Assembly: GCA_004011035.1 (NCBI GenBank)
Contig: CP025734.1
Location: forward strand, 3,284,711-3,348,710
DNA length: 64,000 nucleotides
Reading direction: 5' to 3'
Source: Bdellovibrio sp. qaytius
Lineage (GTDB): Bacteria > Bdellovibrionota > Bdellovibrionia > Bdellovibrionales > Bdellovibrionaceae
Shown here: positions 44,401 through 54,338 of the stretch, in pieces
How the letters are laid out: the number at the start of each line of letters is the position of its first letter
Numbering within the stretch: the first letter of the stretch is position 1
Position numbers and translations under genes: made by a program
The notes under the pieces: generated by a model
Told to the model about the DNA's origin: nothing
The model's input: the letters and a program-made list of their open reading frames with translations, nothing else
Databases searched by the model: none

Positions 44401-44976
44401 TACGATTTAGAATTGCGTGGTGCTGGTAATATTTTGGGTGATGATCAATCGGGTCACGTAAACTCTGTCGGCTATGAAATGTACATGGATCTGTTAAATG
44501 AAGCTCTCGCAGAGGCTAAAGGTGAAAACACTCCAGATGCCGAACTTGATCCAGAAATTAATTTACGTATTCCTGCGCTGATTCCCGATAACTACATTAA
44601 AGATATTCGTATACGTTTAAGTTATTACAAAGCCTTAGCAGATATTAAATCACAAGAAGACTTAGACCAGATCGAAGCTGAATTAAAAGATCAGTTCGGC
44701 GATTTGCCAGATCCCGTGGTGAACTTAATGGGTCTAATGTTAATTCGTCGCCAATGTAAAAACCTAGGTGTGCGTGATATCAGCGCTGGTCTAAAAAATG
44801 TTTCGTTAATTTTTACAGAACAAACAAAACTAAAACCGCAAACAGCTATTCAGCTAGCGATGCGTGAAAATAAAAAATACTCAATCACGCCAGATCAGCG
44901 CTTAAATGTGCGCATGAACGCGATCACATGGTCTGCAGTGTATGAAGAATTACAGTATTTATTAAGCTTGGTTTGA
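41443..44976 (+). CDS. mfd: Transcription-repair coupling factor Mfd
   Basis: 1177 residues. Mfd pushes RNA polymerase off lesions and recruits UvrA. Domains in order: UvrB-like N-terminal region (about 1-350, with GGIVDIFSV), RNA-polymerase-interacting CarD-like domain (about 510-560, LVVHVKHGIGIYEGL), superfamily-2 translocase with Walker A DVGFGKTE (about 668) and DEEQ box (about 768), and the C-terminal UvrA-regulating TRCF domain (about 1010-1150). The start is GTG 41443, with TAGGAA about 11 nt upstream. Its stop codon touches the stop codon of the converging FecR gene with no base between. Confidence 0.96.
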   Translation: MNNHYSLRLEEIILRAANKKKELFNVVGSQSSAAISFLLSQHFSIHFNGLPTLVVVSSLDDAELFAKQISFFSNEFRCHILKHFDVQPYSGLYPSPSASWDRSKFLYWANQPNAEKNNIFIAPISALQQKSAPFNNFSKRCRAIKSGDELPTNLAEYFHDLGYQPAPVVEDRGQYSIRGGIVDIFSVAEEKPIRIELFGDQVETLRYFSNVSQLSEEETRVLNLAPVFEYELDDDNLESVVKKFRKQLEGRPVPHAERDELLRELTQKTLFPGAEYLLPYSYDSLVSPLEHFSSGLNVIVVDPVEVARRADEYYQEVVADYRAAETTLFKPETDELYFSFDKVVYPEGSQTFQFSNLAFLTEESFTEERIEYRSSPLTEFTQLAYNKTPGSTEWISVAAPKLQLWRKEKYKIFISFKNHTQLDRLKNLLDRLEVAFEVAPSSGAASYDWDKWLGFLDQPNQPVVLVPRDLGETVLLHEEQIIFLRADDFFGRKQRAAAQSSYEEFSKNAKRLSFGDLKPNDLVVHVKHGIGIYEGLKIMNVGGIDSEFIQVAYKDKDKLYLPVYRVGQLQKFSGAAQTTVLDKLGGVGWEKTTSKVKKHLRDIAAELLQLYAKRAEITRFPLVLDEVLYGKFERSFPYDETNDQLRAIHEIQKDFHSDHPMDRLVCGDVGFGKTEVSMRAAFQAVANKKQVAVLAPTTVLTFQHLETFKKRFAGFNYEIRSLNRFVSPADQKKTLAEVKDGKVDILIGTHRIFSKDVVFKDLGLLIIDEEQKFGVLHKEKIKKLKTNVDTLTLSATPIPRTLNMSFTGVRDLSIINTPPVDRLPTRTFVSKFDTELIRKGITAEIARGGQVYFIHNRVQSIYGIADELRQIVPDARMKVAHGQMGEEDLEASMLAFFNHEIDVLICTSIVESGMDVPRANTMFIDQAHMFGLSQLYQLRGRVGRSKSRAYCYLLMPKDKRIEKDAQERLKIIQDNSALGSGIKIAQYDLELRGAGNILGDDQSGHVNSVGYEMYMDLLNEALAEAKGENTPDAELDPEINLRIPALIPDNYIKDIRIRLSYYKALADIKSQEDLDQIEAELKDQFGDLPDPVVNLMGLMLIRRQCKNLGVRDISAGLKNVSLIFTEQTKLKPQTAIQLAMRENKKYSITPDQRLNVRMNAITWSAVYEELQYLLSLV

Positions 44977-45762
44977 TTACTGTTCAGGATAAACGATTTG
45001 AATATCGGCTAAACGATCTTTTTTGCCTTTTTTAACTTTAGCTTTGTTGCCCGCTTTAATCACAATAGGCTTTTCTTCGTCTTGCGAATCATCAGCGCTA
45101 GCGACAACTTCTTTTTTACTTTTCGCTTTTTTAGCTACGCTAGATTTTTTTAATCTAACTAAACGAATTTGCACAGCACCTTTTTGCACGGCTACGTTTT
45201 CATCAGCCTCAGCGGTTTCGCCGTTAAGCTCTGCAATTGCTTGATTTAAATCGACAGAATACTTTGTGCCCATCGGAGTAACTTCGATATTTTTCGTTGC
45301 GACTTCAAATGGGTCTTCCGTGAGCTTACAAGTTTTTTCGCGCTCTTGGTGATCTGAACTAAATGTGGCGTGACCACTTTGAAGTTCGAAGCTTAAATTA
45401 CAAATTTTTTGATGTGCCGATTTGTTATATTGTAAAACTTTAAGTTTTGTATTGGGTTCAAGTTCTACAGTTTGACCCGTTGATTGAATATAAACTTTAA
45501 CTTTTCCAGCGCCTGTGGCCAATGTCATGCCCGGAGTTAAAACTAAATTATCATCGACCTTAAGGTCAGAACCTTCAGCGTTTGTGACGTAAAGATTTGA
45601 GCCACCATTGATTAAAGGTTTCGGTAAATATTCAGTGCTTGGGTACGAAGTCTGCTGAGCAATGTCTAAAAGGTTTTGCGTAGATGTGTCGCCCTGTAAA
45701 CTACAAGCCATCGCCCCAACTGATGCGGATAAAATGTAAATCAGAGCAAAGAACATTCGCAT
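44977..45762 (-). CDS. FecR-domain periplasmic protein
   Basis: 261 residues. N-terminal export signal ends in GAMAC, which might be a weak lipobox (Cys20) or a simple signal peptide. Residues 65-200 match the FecR beta-rich domain (DDNLVLTPGMTLATGAGKVKV, a VEL.PNT.L segment and ITPMGT-like VTPMGTKYSVD). The C-terminal 60 residues are Lys-rich and probably disordered. FecR domains usually carry signals in the envelope; here no ECF sigma factor or TonB receptor is adjacent. It lies 17 nt after an outer-membrane barrel gene in the same direction, so the two likely form a unit. Confidence 0.75.
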   Translation of the reverse strand: MRMFFALIYILSASVGAMACSLQGDTSTQNLLDIAQQTSYPSTEYLPKPLINGGSNLYVTNAEGSDLKVDDNLVLTPGMTLATGAGKVKVYIQSTGQTVELEPNTKLKVLQYNKSAHQKICNLSFELQSGHATFSSDHQEREKTCKLTEDPFEVATKNIEVTPMGTKYSVDLNQAIAELNGETAEADENVAVQKGAVQIRLVRLKKSSVAKKAKSKKEVVASADDSQDEEKPIVIKAGNKAKVKKGKKDRLADIQIVYPEQ

Positions 45763-45779
45763 TTATAAACCTTTATTTT

Positions 45780-46562
45780 TTAGAACTCGAGCTTAAGCCC
45801 CAAACCAAGACCAGAACTAGAAAGATTAGCCTCACCATCATCAGACCCTAAGGCACCAACGACTGGATCAGGCTCTGCATATGCTGAATAGCCCGTATAA
45901 AAAACATCTAAATAAGTATTTTCTAAACCAGAAGATCTTAGACCCTCTTGAGTTGTGCTTGGATCAATCCAATTTTCGATCCAGTTTAATTGAAACATCA
46001 CGCCTAGTTTGTAATGAAGATTTGGTTTTGCAATTAACGTTTCAACAACATTATCACTGCCTGTGAAGCTGTTTTCTTCCCATTCAAGCTGATGAATTCC
46101 GCCTTGTACGTACGGCACAATCCATGGTTCAGACATTAAATTATCTAAAGCAAAGTTCAAATCAAGTTTTGTGATCTTAACAGTCGCTCCATCTAAGTTT
46201 TGCGCTTCGTTTGCGTAATGGCCCATGCCGTATCCGAATATTCCTGCTAATGATCCTAAGGCAAAATTATATTTCACACCTAGTTCGGCACCAATCACAG
46301 GCATTGATTGGCCATCAGAAATTTCTTCATAAGATTTATTCTGAATAACCGAAACATGTTCTGATGGATAATAGCGTTCGTAATTAACTGAAAAAATAGC
46401 TCCAAAGTTTTTGCGACGTTCTTTATATGAAGTTGTTAAATCTTGTGTGCTTTCAACTGTGATTTCATCGCCACGCAATGGATCTGAATAATCTTGGGCA
46501 AAGCTTGAAGCGCCAAAAATAGTAACTAAACAAAAAAGAAATGCTCTTTGTAGACAACTCAT
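45780..46562 (-). CDS. Outer-membrane beta-barrel protein of unknown function
   Basis: 260 residues. A signal peptide (RAFLFCLVTIFGASSFA) precedes a chain of amphipathic strands rich in Tyr, Gly and Trp, ending in LGLGLKLEF with terminal Phe, the usual outer-membrane insertion signal. Size suggests an 8- to 10-stranded barrel. It is the first gene of a pair with the FecR-domain protein. No ribosome site stands out before its ATG. Function unknown. Confidence 0.7.
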   Translation of the reverse strand: MSCLQRAFLFCLVTIFGASSFAQDYSDPLRGDEITVESTQDLTTSYKERRKNFGAIFSVNYERYYPSEHVSVIQNKSYEEISDGQSMPVIGAELGVKYNFALGSLAGIFGYGMGHYANEAQNLDGATVKITKLDLNFALDNLMSEPWIVPYVQGGIHQLEWEENSFTGSDNVVETLIAKPNLHYKLGVMFQLNWIENWIDPSTTQEGLRSSGLENTYLDVFYTGYSAYAEPDPVVGALGSDDGEANLSSSGLGLGLKLEF

Positions 46563-46715
46563 ATCTATTTCATTTTGCTCTATTTGCTAATGGCTGTGCA
46601 TAGATTTATCGAATTACCCCGAAATACCCTTATAATAGAGACAAAAGTTTTAAGACCTACGTCTGTCAAAGTTCTTTACACCCCTTACCTATTTACCCTG
46701 ACAAATCTTGCTCAT

Positions 46716-46743
46716 TTCGCAATTAATACACTTCCCCCATAAT
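46716..46743 (+). promoter_or_regulatory. Candidate promoter of the CapA-like gene
   Basis: TTCGCA (46716-46721) and CATAAT (46738-46743) separated by 16 nt. The predicted start falls on the ATG at 46751, which has no ribosome site, so a leaderless message is possible. Confidence 0.35.
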
Positions 46744-46750
46744 CCGTTGT

Positions 46751-47830
46751 ATGAATTACCCCCAACTTTCAAAATTAAAATTATTTTTTATCACCCTGAT
46801 CGCTCTTCAAGTCACAGCCTCTGCGGCTATGGCCGCACCCGAAGACATTTCAATTACTGCTGTTGGCGATGTGATGATGGGAACCAACTACCCTGACGAC
46901 AATATGTTGCCCGCAAACGATGGCATCGGTTTATTTGATCCGGCCAAACAATGGATTGAAGCCTCTGATGTGCGCTTTGCAAATTTTGAAGGAACTTTAT
47001 TTGATGGCGACCCACAACCTGATGGTAAAAAGCCTGGGCCTAATCGTTATTTATTTCGTACACCAACACGCATGGGTCAGCGCTTAGTTGATGCTGGCTT
47101 TAACGTTGTGTCACTTGCTAACAATCACGTGCGTGACTTCGGCAAAGCTGGTGCAGACTCAACAAAGACCACGCTAGACACTTTAGGCTTACAGTATTCA
47201 TCAAAAGCCGGCGAAGTCGCGCTCATGGTCGCCAAAGGCAAACAGATCGCTCTTATTGCGACTGACTTTTACCCTGGCCGCAGAAGTATTACAGAACCAA
47301 AAGCCGTCTATGAAGAAATTCGTAAATTAAAATCAAATGGGTATATCGTTTTAGTTTCTTCACACGCTGGTGGCGAAGGAACAACTCAACTAACGATCGG
47401 AAATGAAATTTACTTAGGTGAAAACCGTGGTGATTCAATTACGTTTGCGCGTAGTGCGATTGATGCTGGTGCCGCATCTGTGATTATGCACGGCCCACAC
47501 GTGCCACGCGCGATTGAGCTTTATAAAAATAAATTGATCATCTATAGCTTAGGTAATTTTGTAACCGGTAAAGGTATCAGCACAAACGGCACAACAGCTC
47601 AGGCTCCGTTGATTCGTTATCAAATTAAACCTGACGGCGAATTCGTCGGCGGACAAATTGTTTCTTTCATTCAAAAGAAAGGTCCTCATCGTATTGAAAT
47701 AGATAGTTCAGCTGGAGCCCTAAAAACAATTTATGAAATGACGAACCTACAGTTTCAAGGCGGCAATTTAGCTTTCGAAAAAAATGGTATCTTCATGCCC
47801 GCAAACAGCAACGCTTTAACAACGCCGTAA
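46751..47830 (+). CDS. CapA-family protein (PGA_cap metallophosphatase fold), exported
   Basis: 359 residues. Signal peptide to about residue 29 (ASAAMA). The domain has the CapA blocks: AVGDVMMG, FANFEGTLFD, LANNHVRDFG, SSHAGGEGT and an IMHGPHVPRAIELYKNKLII segment ending in YSLGNFVTG. The motifs place it in the calcineurin-like phosphoesterase superfamily. CapA helps make poly-gamma-glutamate capsule in Bacillus, but no capB/capC genes are near, and Gram-negative members have no agreed function. A bidirectional terminator separates it from atpC. Confidence 0.82.
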   Translation: MNYPQLSKLKLFFITLIALQVTASAAMAAPEDISITAVGDVMMGTNYPDDNMLPANDGIGLFDPAKQWIEASDVRFANFEGTLFDGDPQPDGKKPGPNRYLFRTPTRMGQRLVDAGFNVVSLANNHVRDFGKAGADSTKTTLDTLGLQYSSKAGEVALMVAKGKQIALIATDFYPGRRSITEPKAVYEEIRKLKSNGYIVLVSSHAGGEGTTQLTIGNEIYLGENRGDSITFARSAIDAGAASVIMHGPHVPRAIELYKNKLIIYSLGNFVTGKGISTNGTTAQAPLIRYQIKPDGEFVGGQIVSFIQKKGPHRIEIDSSAGALKTIYEMTNLQFQGGNLAFEKNGIFMPANSNALTTP

Positions 47831-47854
47831 TTTTAATTCTCATTTAAAATAAAA

Positions 47855-47882
47855 AAGACCAAGGTTTTCGCCTTGGTCTTTT
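47855..47882. terminator. Bidirectional terminator between capA-like gene and atp operon
   Basis: Perfect 10-bp stem AAGACCAAGG/CCTTGGTCTT with loop TTTTCG, flanked by an A-run on the left and TTT on the right, so it works in both directions. Confidence 0.9.
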
Positions 47883-47910
47883 AGTTTGAAATATAATTTT
47901 CAGAAAAAAT

Positions 47911-48330
47911 CTAGTGGTGACGAATGTTTTCGTTCACTAAATCAATGCCCACTTGAGCTTTTTTAGCATCAGTTAAAGTCTCTTCAAACTGAGCATCAGT
48001 TAAAGATTCTTTAGTTAGCTTAGCGTTAGCCTCAGCAACTTGTGCTTTTGCTTTTTCTTCAGAGATCTCTTCTTTTAATTGAATAGATTCAGTCAGAATA
48101 TTTACGCCTTCAGGATTTACTTCGCAGTAACCAGAGCTGATCACGGCTTTGAAAATCGCGCCAGTATCTTTAACTTTGAATTTTAAAATCCCAGTGCCAA
48201 GGTTAGCAATCATCGGAACGTGTCCAGGCAAAATATCAACTTCGCCTGAGATCGTTGGGATAACGGCTTCTGTGATCTCTTGATCAACAACAACCTTTTT
48301 TTCTGGAGTTAGTAAATTTAATTTAAACAC
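47911..48330 (-). CDS. atpC: ATP synthase epsilon subunit
   Basis: 139 residues. N-terminal beta-sandwich (FKLNLLTPEKKVV, GEVDILPGHVPMIANLGTG) and C-terminal helical hairpin (about 90-135) that regulates rotation. Last gene of the operon, 30 nt after atpD; terminator follows. Confidence 0.94.
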   Translation of the reverse strand: MFKLNLLTPEKKVVVDQEITEAVIPTISGEVDILPGHVPMIANLGTGILKFKVKDTGAIFKAVISSGYCEVNPEGVNILTESIQLKEEISEEKAKAQVAEANAKLTKESLTDAQFEETLTDAKKAQVGIDLVNENIRHH

Positions 48331-48360
48331 GTGTTACCTCTTACGAGTTAACTGCAGGAA

Positions 48361-49788
<1,428 letters not shown>

Positions 49789-49833
49789 TTATAAAAATCT
49801 TAATTAAATTGTTTAATCGCTTCCGCGGTCGAT

Positions 49834-50709
49834 CTACTTGATCGCCTCGGCTCCAGATACGATCTCTGTTAACTCTGTAGTGATTTTTTCTTGACGAGCT
49901 TTGTTGTACGTCAGAGTTAATTTGTTGATCATTTCTTTCGCGTTGTTCGTTGCGTTTTCCATAGCAGACATACGAGCACCGTGCTCAGACGCCACTGATT
50001 CAGACATAGCTTTGTAAACCGATAAATTAAAATGCTTTTTCAAAAGCTCTTCAACGATCGCTTCTGGAGACGGATCAAAAATAATGTCTTTAGAAAACTG
50101 ACTGCCTTCTGCATCAAAAGAAGTTTTTTCAACTTGAATTGGAAGAAGTGTTTCACACGTTACAACTTGAGAGATTGCAGATTGGAATTCATTATAAACT
50201 AAACGAATTTCATCATAGCTGCCATCAAGGTAGTGATTAATTAATTTTTCAGCGACACCTTTAGCTAAGCCGTAAGAAATATCTTTATCTAACTTGAAGT
50301 AAGTTTCGATAGATTTAATTCCACGTTTAGTAAAGAAATCGTCACCGCGTTTACCGATAAAGAAAAAATCTAATTTTTCTAGTTTAGGAGAATTCTCTAA
50401 ACGATATTTATCAGCGAACTTAATAATATTTGTATTAAAGCCACCACAAAGACCACGATCCGAAGTTAAAACAACAAGTAAAACTCTTTTTACAGAATCT
50501 TTCGCTGTCATCAACGGATGAGTCACCTTTTGAGTTGCCGTAATGTTTGCGATAACTTTTTTCAAAGTCACCGCATACGGTCTCATATTTGTGATGTTGT
50601 GTTGCGCTCTACGTAGTTTCGCCGCAGATACCAGCTTCATCGCTTTCGTGATTTGCTGAGTATTCTTTGTCGAATCAATACGCATGCGTATGTCTTTTAA
50701 ACTTGCCAT
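49834..50709 (-). CDS. atpG: ATP synthase gamma subunit
   Basis: 291 residues, the rotor shaft of F1. N-terminal helix KDIRMRIDSTKNTQQITKAM and SDRGLCGGFNTNI, plus C-terminal helix SEHGARMSAMENATNNAKEM, are typical. Lies 12 nt after atpA. Confidence 0.97.
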   Translation of the reverse strand: MASLKDIRMRIDSTKNTQQITKAMKLVSAAKLRRAQHNITNMRPYAVTLKKVIANITATQKVTHPLMTAKDSVKRVLLVVLTSDRGLCGGFNTNIIKFADKYRLENSPKLEKLDFFFIGKRGDDFFTKRGIKSIETYFKLDKDISYGLAKGVAEKLINHYLDGSYDEIRLVYNEFQSAISQVVTCETLLPIQVEKTSFDAEGSQFSKDIIFDPSPEAIVEELLKKHFNLSVYKAMSESVASEHGARMSAMENATNNAKEMINKLTLTYNKARQEKITTELTEIVSGAEAIK

Positions 50710-50721
50710 CTTTATCCCTGA

Positions 50722-52242
50722 CTATTTGCTAGCTTGGAAGATTGCTTTGAATTCGTTAAGCGCTTTAACCATCTCTTTTTTGTTATCATCAGAGATTGCT
50801 TTTTTAGCTACGATGTCAGTTAAAACACCAGCGTATTTTTGCTTCATGAATTCAATCATTTCTTTTTCGTAACGTTTAACATCAGTTTCAGGAATTGTAT
50901 CAACATAACCATTTGAAGCTGCGAAAATCATTGCAGTTTGTTCTTCAACTTTTACTGGTTGGTATTGACCTTGTTTTAAAACTTCAACTAAACGACGACC
51001 ACGAGCTAATTGGTTTTGAGAAGCTTTATCTAAGTCAGATGCGAAAGCCGCGAAAGCCTCTAACGCACGGAACTGAGCTAATTCTAATTTCATAGAACCG
51101 GCAACTTGCTTCATCGCTTTAATCTGAGCGGCGCCACCTACGCGTGATACTGATTTACCAACAGAGATTGCTGGACGGATACCTTTGTAGAATAAATCTG
51201 ATTCTAAGAAGATCTGACCATCAGTGATCGAGATAACGTTTGTAGGAATGTACGCAGAGATATCGCCCGCTTGAGTTTCGATCATTGGTAATGCTGTTAA
51301 TGAACCAGCACCAACTGCATCAGAAACTTTAGCTGCGCGCTCTAATAAACGGCTGTGTAAATAGAATACGTCGCCTGGGTAGGCTTCACGTCCTGGAGGA
51401 CGACGTAATAATAATGACATTTGACGGTAAGCTTGAGCTTGCTTAGTTAAATCATCGTAAATGATTAATGCATGCTTACCAGAATCACGGAAGTATTCAG
51501 CCATTGCAGTACCAGTGTACGCAGATAAGTACTGCATAGGAGCTGGTTCAGAAGCTGAAGCTGTGATTACAGTTGTGTAGTCCATCGCGCCAGCTTGACG
51601 TAATTTTTCAACAACTAATGATACTGTAGATTGCTTTTGGCCGATCGCTACGTAAAAGCAGTGAACGCCTTGGCCTTTTTGATTGATGATTGTATCGATA
51701 GCGATTGTCGTTTTACCAGTTTGACGGTCACCAATGATTAACTCACGTTGACCACGGCCGATTGGTACTAAGGCATCAATTGCTTTGATACCAGTTTGTA
51801 AAGGCTCATGAACCGATTTACGGTAAACGATACCTGGAGCTTTTAATTCTACGATGCGAGTTTCTTTAGCTCCTAAAGGGCCTTTGCCATCTACTGGATT
51901 ACCTAAAGCATCAACTACGCGGCCTAATAATTCTGGGCCCACAGGAACAGATACGATTTGTTTTGTTCTTTTAACAGTATCGCCTTCTTTAATGTCGCGA
52001 TCTTCCCCGAAGATAACTACACCCACTTGAGAAGCCTCAAGATTTAAAGCCATACCTTTTACGCCTGATGCGAATTCAACTAATTCACCGGCCATTACGT
52101 TTTCTAAACCATAAACGCGGGCAACACCGTCACCTACAGAAAGTACGCTTCCTGCCTCGGCAACTTCTACAGTTTTATTATATTTAGAAATCTGTTCTTT
52201 TAGAATACGGCCAATTTCATCGGCTCTGATTTGTGTTTCCAT
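50722..52242 (-). CDS. atpA: ATP synthase alpha subunit
   Basis: 506 residues, non-catalytic nucleotide-binding subunit of F1. Walker [12 protein letters not shown] (about residue 171), [20 protein letters not shown] and the [17 protein letters not shown] block are standard. The start is ATG 52242 with GAGAGGA lying inside the end of atpH; the TTG one codon upstream was rejected. Only 3 nt separate atpH stop and this ATG. Confidence 0.98.
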   Translation of the reverse strand: METQIRADEIGRILKEQISKYNKTVEVAEAGSVLSVGDGVARVYGLENVMAGELVEFASGVKGMALNLEASQVGVVIFGEDRDIKEGDTVKRTKQIVSVPVGPELLGRVVDALGNPVDGKGPLGAKETRIVELKAPGIVYRKSVHEPLQTGIKAIDALVPIGRGQRELIIGDRQTGKTTIAIDTIINQKGQGVHCFYVAIGQKQSTVSLVVEKLRQAGAMDYTTVITASASEPAPMQYLSAYTGTAMAEYFRDSGKHALIIYDDLTKQAQAYRQMSLLLRRPPGREAYPGDVFYLHSRLLERAAKVSDAVGAGSLTALPMIETQAGDISAYIPTNVISITDGQIFLESDLFYKGIRPAISVGKSVSRVGGAAQIKAMKQVAGSMKLELAQFRALEAFAAFASDLDKASQNQLARGRRLVEVLKQGQYQPVKVEEQTAMIFAASNGYVDTIPETDVKRYEKEMIEFMKQKYAGVLTDIVAKKAISDDNKKEMVKALNEFKAIFQASK

Positions 52243-52245
52243 CAA

Positions 52246-52785
52246 TTATAGTCCTCTCTTAATTAAATCATCTTTTAAACTTTTTAAATGCGCTTGTGCT
52301 GAGTCATCCATTGTCCAACCTGCAACTTCTACTTTGAAGCCCGCAACTAAACTTGGATTTTTTTCGAAAGTAAGTTCAACTTTTTTACCTAAAGCTTTTG
52401 AAGCTGTTTCTTCAGCTTGCTTTAAGAATTCAGAAGAAACCTCTTGAGCCGCAGATAATTTACCTTTTGTAATGCCAGCACTTGCTTGCACTAAAGAGCT
52501 AAATTCTTTCGCGATATCTTTTAATAAGGCAACGCGCTCATTTTGTACTAATACTAAAATAAAATTAAATGTTTCAGCAGTAACTTTGCCTTCAAGGGCT
52601 GCTTTCGCTGCTGTTAACTTGTTGTCTGCTGCATTGAAAGGGCTTGTGAAAAACGCAACAACTTCGCTTGAGAAAATTTTTGTGATCTCATTCAATTGTT
52701 GACCAACTTCGCCGGCAGAACCTTTTTCGTAAGTTACATCAAACAAAGACTTCGCGTATTTTTTTACAACGTTATTAGAACTCAT
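52246..52785 (-). CDS. atpH: ATP synthase delta subunit
   Basis: 179 residues. Links the peripheral stalk to the top of F1. Helical N-terminal domain (VVKKYAKSLFDVTYEKG) and the conserved C-terminal end (DPSLVAGFKVEVAG-type: NPSLVAGFKVEVAGWTMD). It overlaps atpF by 4 nt (52782-52785). Confidence 0.94.
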   Translation of the reverse strand: MSSNNVVKKYAKSLFDVTYEKGSAGEVGQQLNEITKIFSSEVVAFFTSPFNAADNKLTAAKAALEGKVTAETFNFILVLVQNERVALLKDIAKEFSSLVQASAGITKGKLSAAQEVSSEFLKQAEETASKALGKKVELTFEKNPSLVAGFKVEVAGWTMDDSAQAHLKSLKDDLIKRGL

Positions 52786-53366
52786 GCTTTCACCTGTCCT
52801 AAATTCTGTAAAAATCCAGACTCAGATTTTTTAGTAACCGCATCAGCCGTGGCTTTTAAGCCTTGCTCTGTGATTGCCATAGATTGAGTAATGATTTTTT
52901 CACGAATTTGTGATTTTGCTTTTAACACTTCGGCATTGATAATTAATGACGTGTCTTCAACAATTTTTTTGCCTTGAGCTTGAGAATCAGAAACTAATTT
53001 CTCTGCAGAAATCATCGCTTCTTTTTGCGCTTTAGCAATTGAAGTTGTTTCGCTAGCTTCTAGTTCTGCAAGACGCGTTTTGATATCTTTTAATTCTGCT
53101 TCCGCTAATTTTAAAGCGGCTTCAGTTTTTTGTGCTTCTTCTAAGTAAGTCGCCTTACGCGCAACAAAAACTGCAGGAATAGATTTTCTTAATAAATAGA
53201 TTAAGGCTGCGAACAAAATACCAACATTGATTGCTTGGTTGCGAATGGCTTCCCAAGGAATGTGGCCTTCGTCATGCGCGCCAGCTGCAGCGCCGTGGCC
53301 TTCGCTTTCAGCGTAGGCGATTGCTCCTAAAAATAAAACTGTAGCAATAATTTTTAAAGCTCTCAT
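52782..53366 (-). CDS. atpF: ATP synthase Fo b subunit with N-terminal signal sequence
   Basis: 194 residues. A cleavable-looking signal peptide (RALKIIATVLFLGAIAYA) precedes the usual b-subunit helix (NQAINVGILFAALIYLLRK) and a long charged coiled coil, the peripheral stalk. Such signal sequences on b occur in some delta-type proteobacteria, as I recall, but not in E. coli. It pairs with the b'-like subunit 2 nt upstream, so the stalk is probably a b/b' heterodimer. Overlaps atpH by 4 nt. Confidence 0.9.
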   Translation of the reverse strand: MRALKIIATVLFLGAIAYAESEGHGAAAGAHDEGHIPWEAIRNQAINVGILFAALIYLLRKSIPAVFVARKATYLEEAQKTEAALKLAEAELKDIKTRLAELEASETTSIAKAQKEAMISAEKLVSDSQAQGKKIVEDTSLIINAEVLKAKSQIREKIITQSMAITEQGLKATADAVTKKSESGFLQNLGQVKA

Positions 53367-53368
53367 TA

Positions 53369-53839
53369 TTATAACCCCTTTTCGAATTTGCCAGTTAGGG
53401 TTTGTGCGATATCAGCAGAAATCTTTGCGATTTCGCCATCTGCAGCTTTCATTTGATCATCGATGTTTTTGCGAGCTTTCGTCGCTGCTTCATCGGCTTG
53501 AATTTTAGCTTGTGAAATAATATCGGCAGAAGTTTTTAAAGCTTTGTTTTTTTCTGCATCGAAAAGGTCGCGAATTTTATTATTCACCTCGCGGGCTTTG
53601 GTTTGATAAACCAATTGCAAATTTTTAGCTTCAGCAGCTGCATCTTTTGCTACAGCGTCTGCGCCTTTCGTTTTTTGAAAACGTTTATCTGCGGCTTTAA
53701 AATACGGACCGTAAACAACTGTCGTTAAAAACGTAATCGCTACGATAAAAATAACGACTTGAATGTACGCGGTCGTGTTCGCTCCTAATTGGAGGAGGAT
53801 CTGCATAACGATCTCGCCAATTTTTGAGAAAATTTCCAT
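53369..53839 (-). CDS. ATP synthase Fo b' (second b-type) subunit
   Basis: 156 residues. One N-terminal membrane helix (YIQVVIFIVAITFLTTVVYG) and a long Ala/Lys/Asp-rich coiled coil, without the signal peptide of atpF. First gene of the operon. ATG 53839 is chosen because AAGGA lies 5 nt upstream; another ATG two codons earlier overlaps that site. Subunits a and c are not encoded in this window. Confidence 0.85.
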   Translation of the reverse strand: MEIFSKIGEIVMQILLQLGANTTAYIQVVIFIVAITFLTTVVYGPYFKAADKRFQKTKGADAVAKDAAAEAKNLQLVYQTKAREVNNKIRDLFDAEKNKALKTSADIISQAKIQADEAATKARKNIDDQMKAADGEIAKISADIAQTLTGKFEKGL

Positions 53840-53866
53840 AGGCATCCTTATGTTAGAAAACACCTT

Positions 53867-53896
53867 GGAATAGCATTGTAATCAAATTGAGGTCAA
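53867..53896 (-). promoter_or_regulatory. Candidate promoter of the atp operon
   Basis: On the minus strand TTGACC (53891-53896) and TATTCC (53867-53872) are separated by 18 nt, about 30 nt before the first atp start codon. The -35 is good and the -10 is weak. Confidence 0.3.
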
Positions 53897-54008
53897 GACC
53901 TAACAGCCAAGTGGGTTTTTACTGAGCAAGTTGAAAATTAAATGCCTTTTGCTTTAGTAAAACTCTCGCAAAAAGCCTGGCAGATTCATGGAAGAATACT
54001 GGCAGATT

Positions 54009-54338
54009 TTATGTCTTCGGAATATATGAAGCGCCTTCGAAAACCACGCCTTCTTCAATCTTTAAACTGGGTGCAGTTACTGTGCCTCTAAAATGGGCTG
54101 GCGGTAACATGATCACTTTTACGTGAGCCGTAATATTGCCTTCAAAAGTGCCTTTTAGAATAATGCTACCAACTTCAACATCGGCTTTTACAAAACCAGT
54201 CTCTGTAATAATTAATTCATCACGAGAGAAAATTTCTCCATTAAACTGACCCGAGATTTTTGCAGTCCCACTGAAAGACATACGTCCTTCAATGGCACAT
54301 CCCTCTTCAACAATGGCTGAAATGCTTTGTTGATCCAT
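54009..54338 (-). CDS. Bactofilin (polymer-forming cytoskeletal protein)
   Basis: 109 residues, almost entirely the bactofilin right-handed beta-helix core, with repeats such as MSFSGTAKISGQFNGEI, VEVGSIILKGTFEGNI and a VIMLPPAHFRGTVTAPSLKI turn. Bactofilins polymerise without nucleotide into filaments that position envelope or chromosome proteins. In myxobacteria they cooperate with ParABS. Its first base overlaps the last of parB (54338), so it is in the parAB operon, which suggests a role in origin placement. Confidence 0.9.
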   Translation of the reverse strand: MDQQSISAIVEEGCAIEGRMSFSGTAKISGQFNGEIFSRDELIITETGFVKADVEVGSIILKGTFEGNITAHVKVIMLPPAHFRGTVTAPSLKIEEGVVFEGASYIPKT

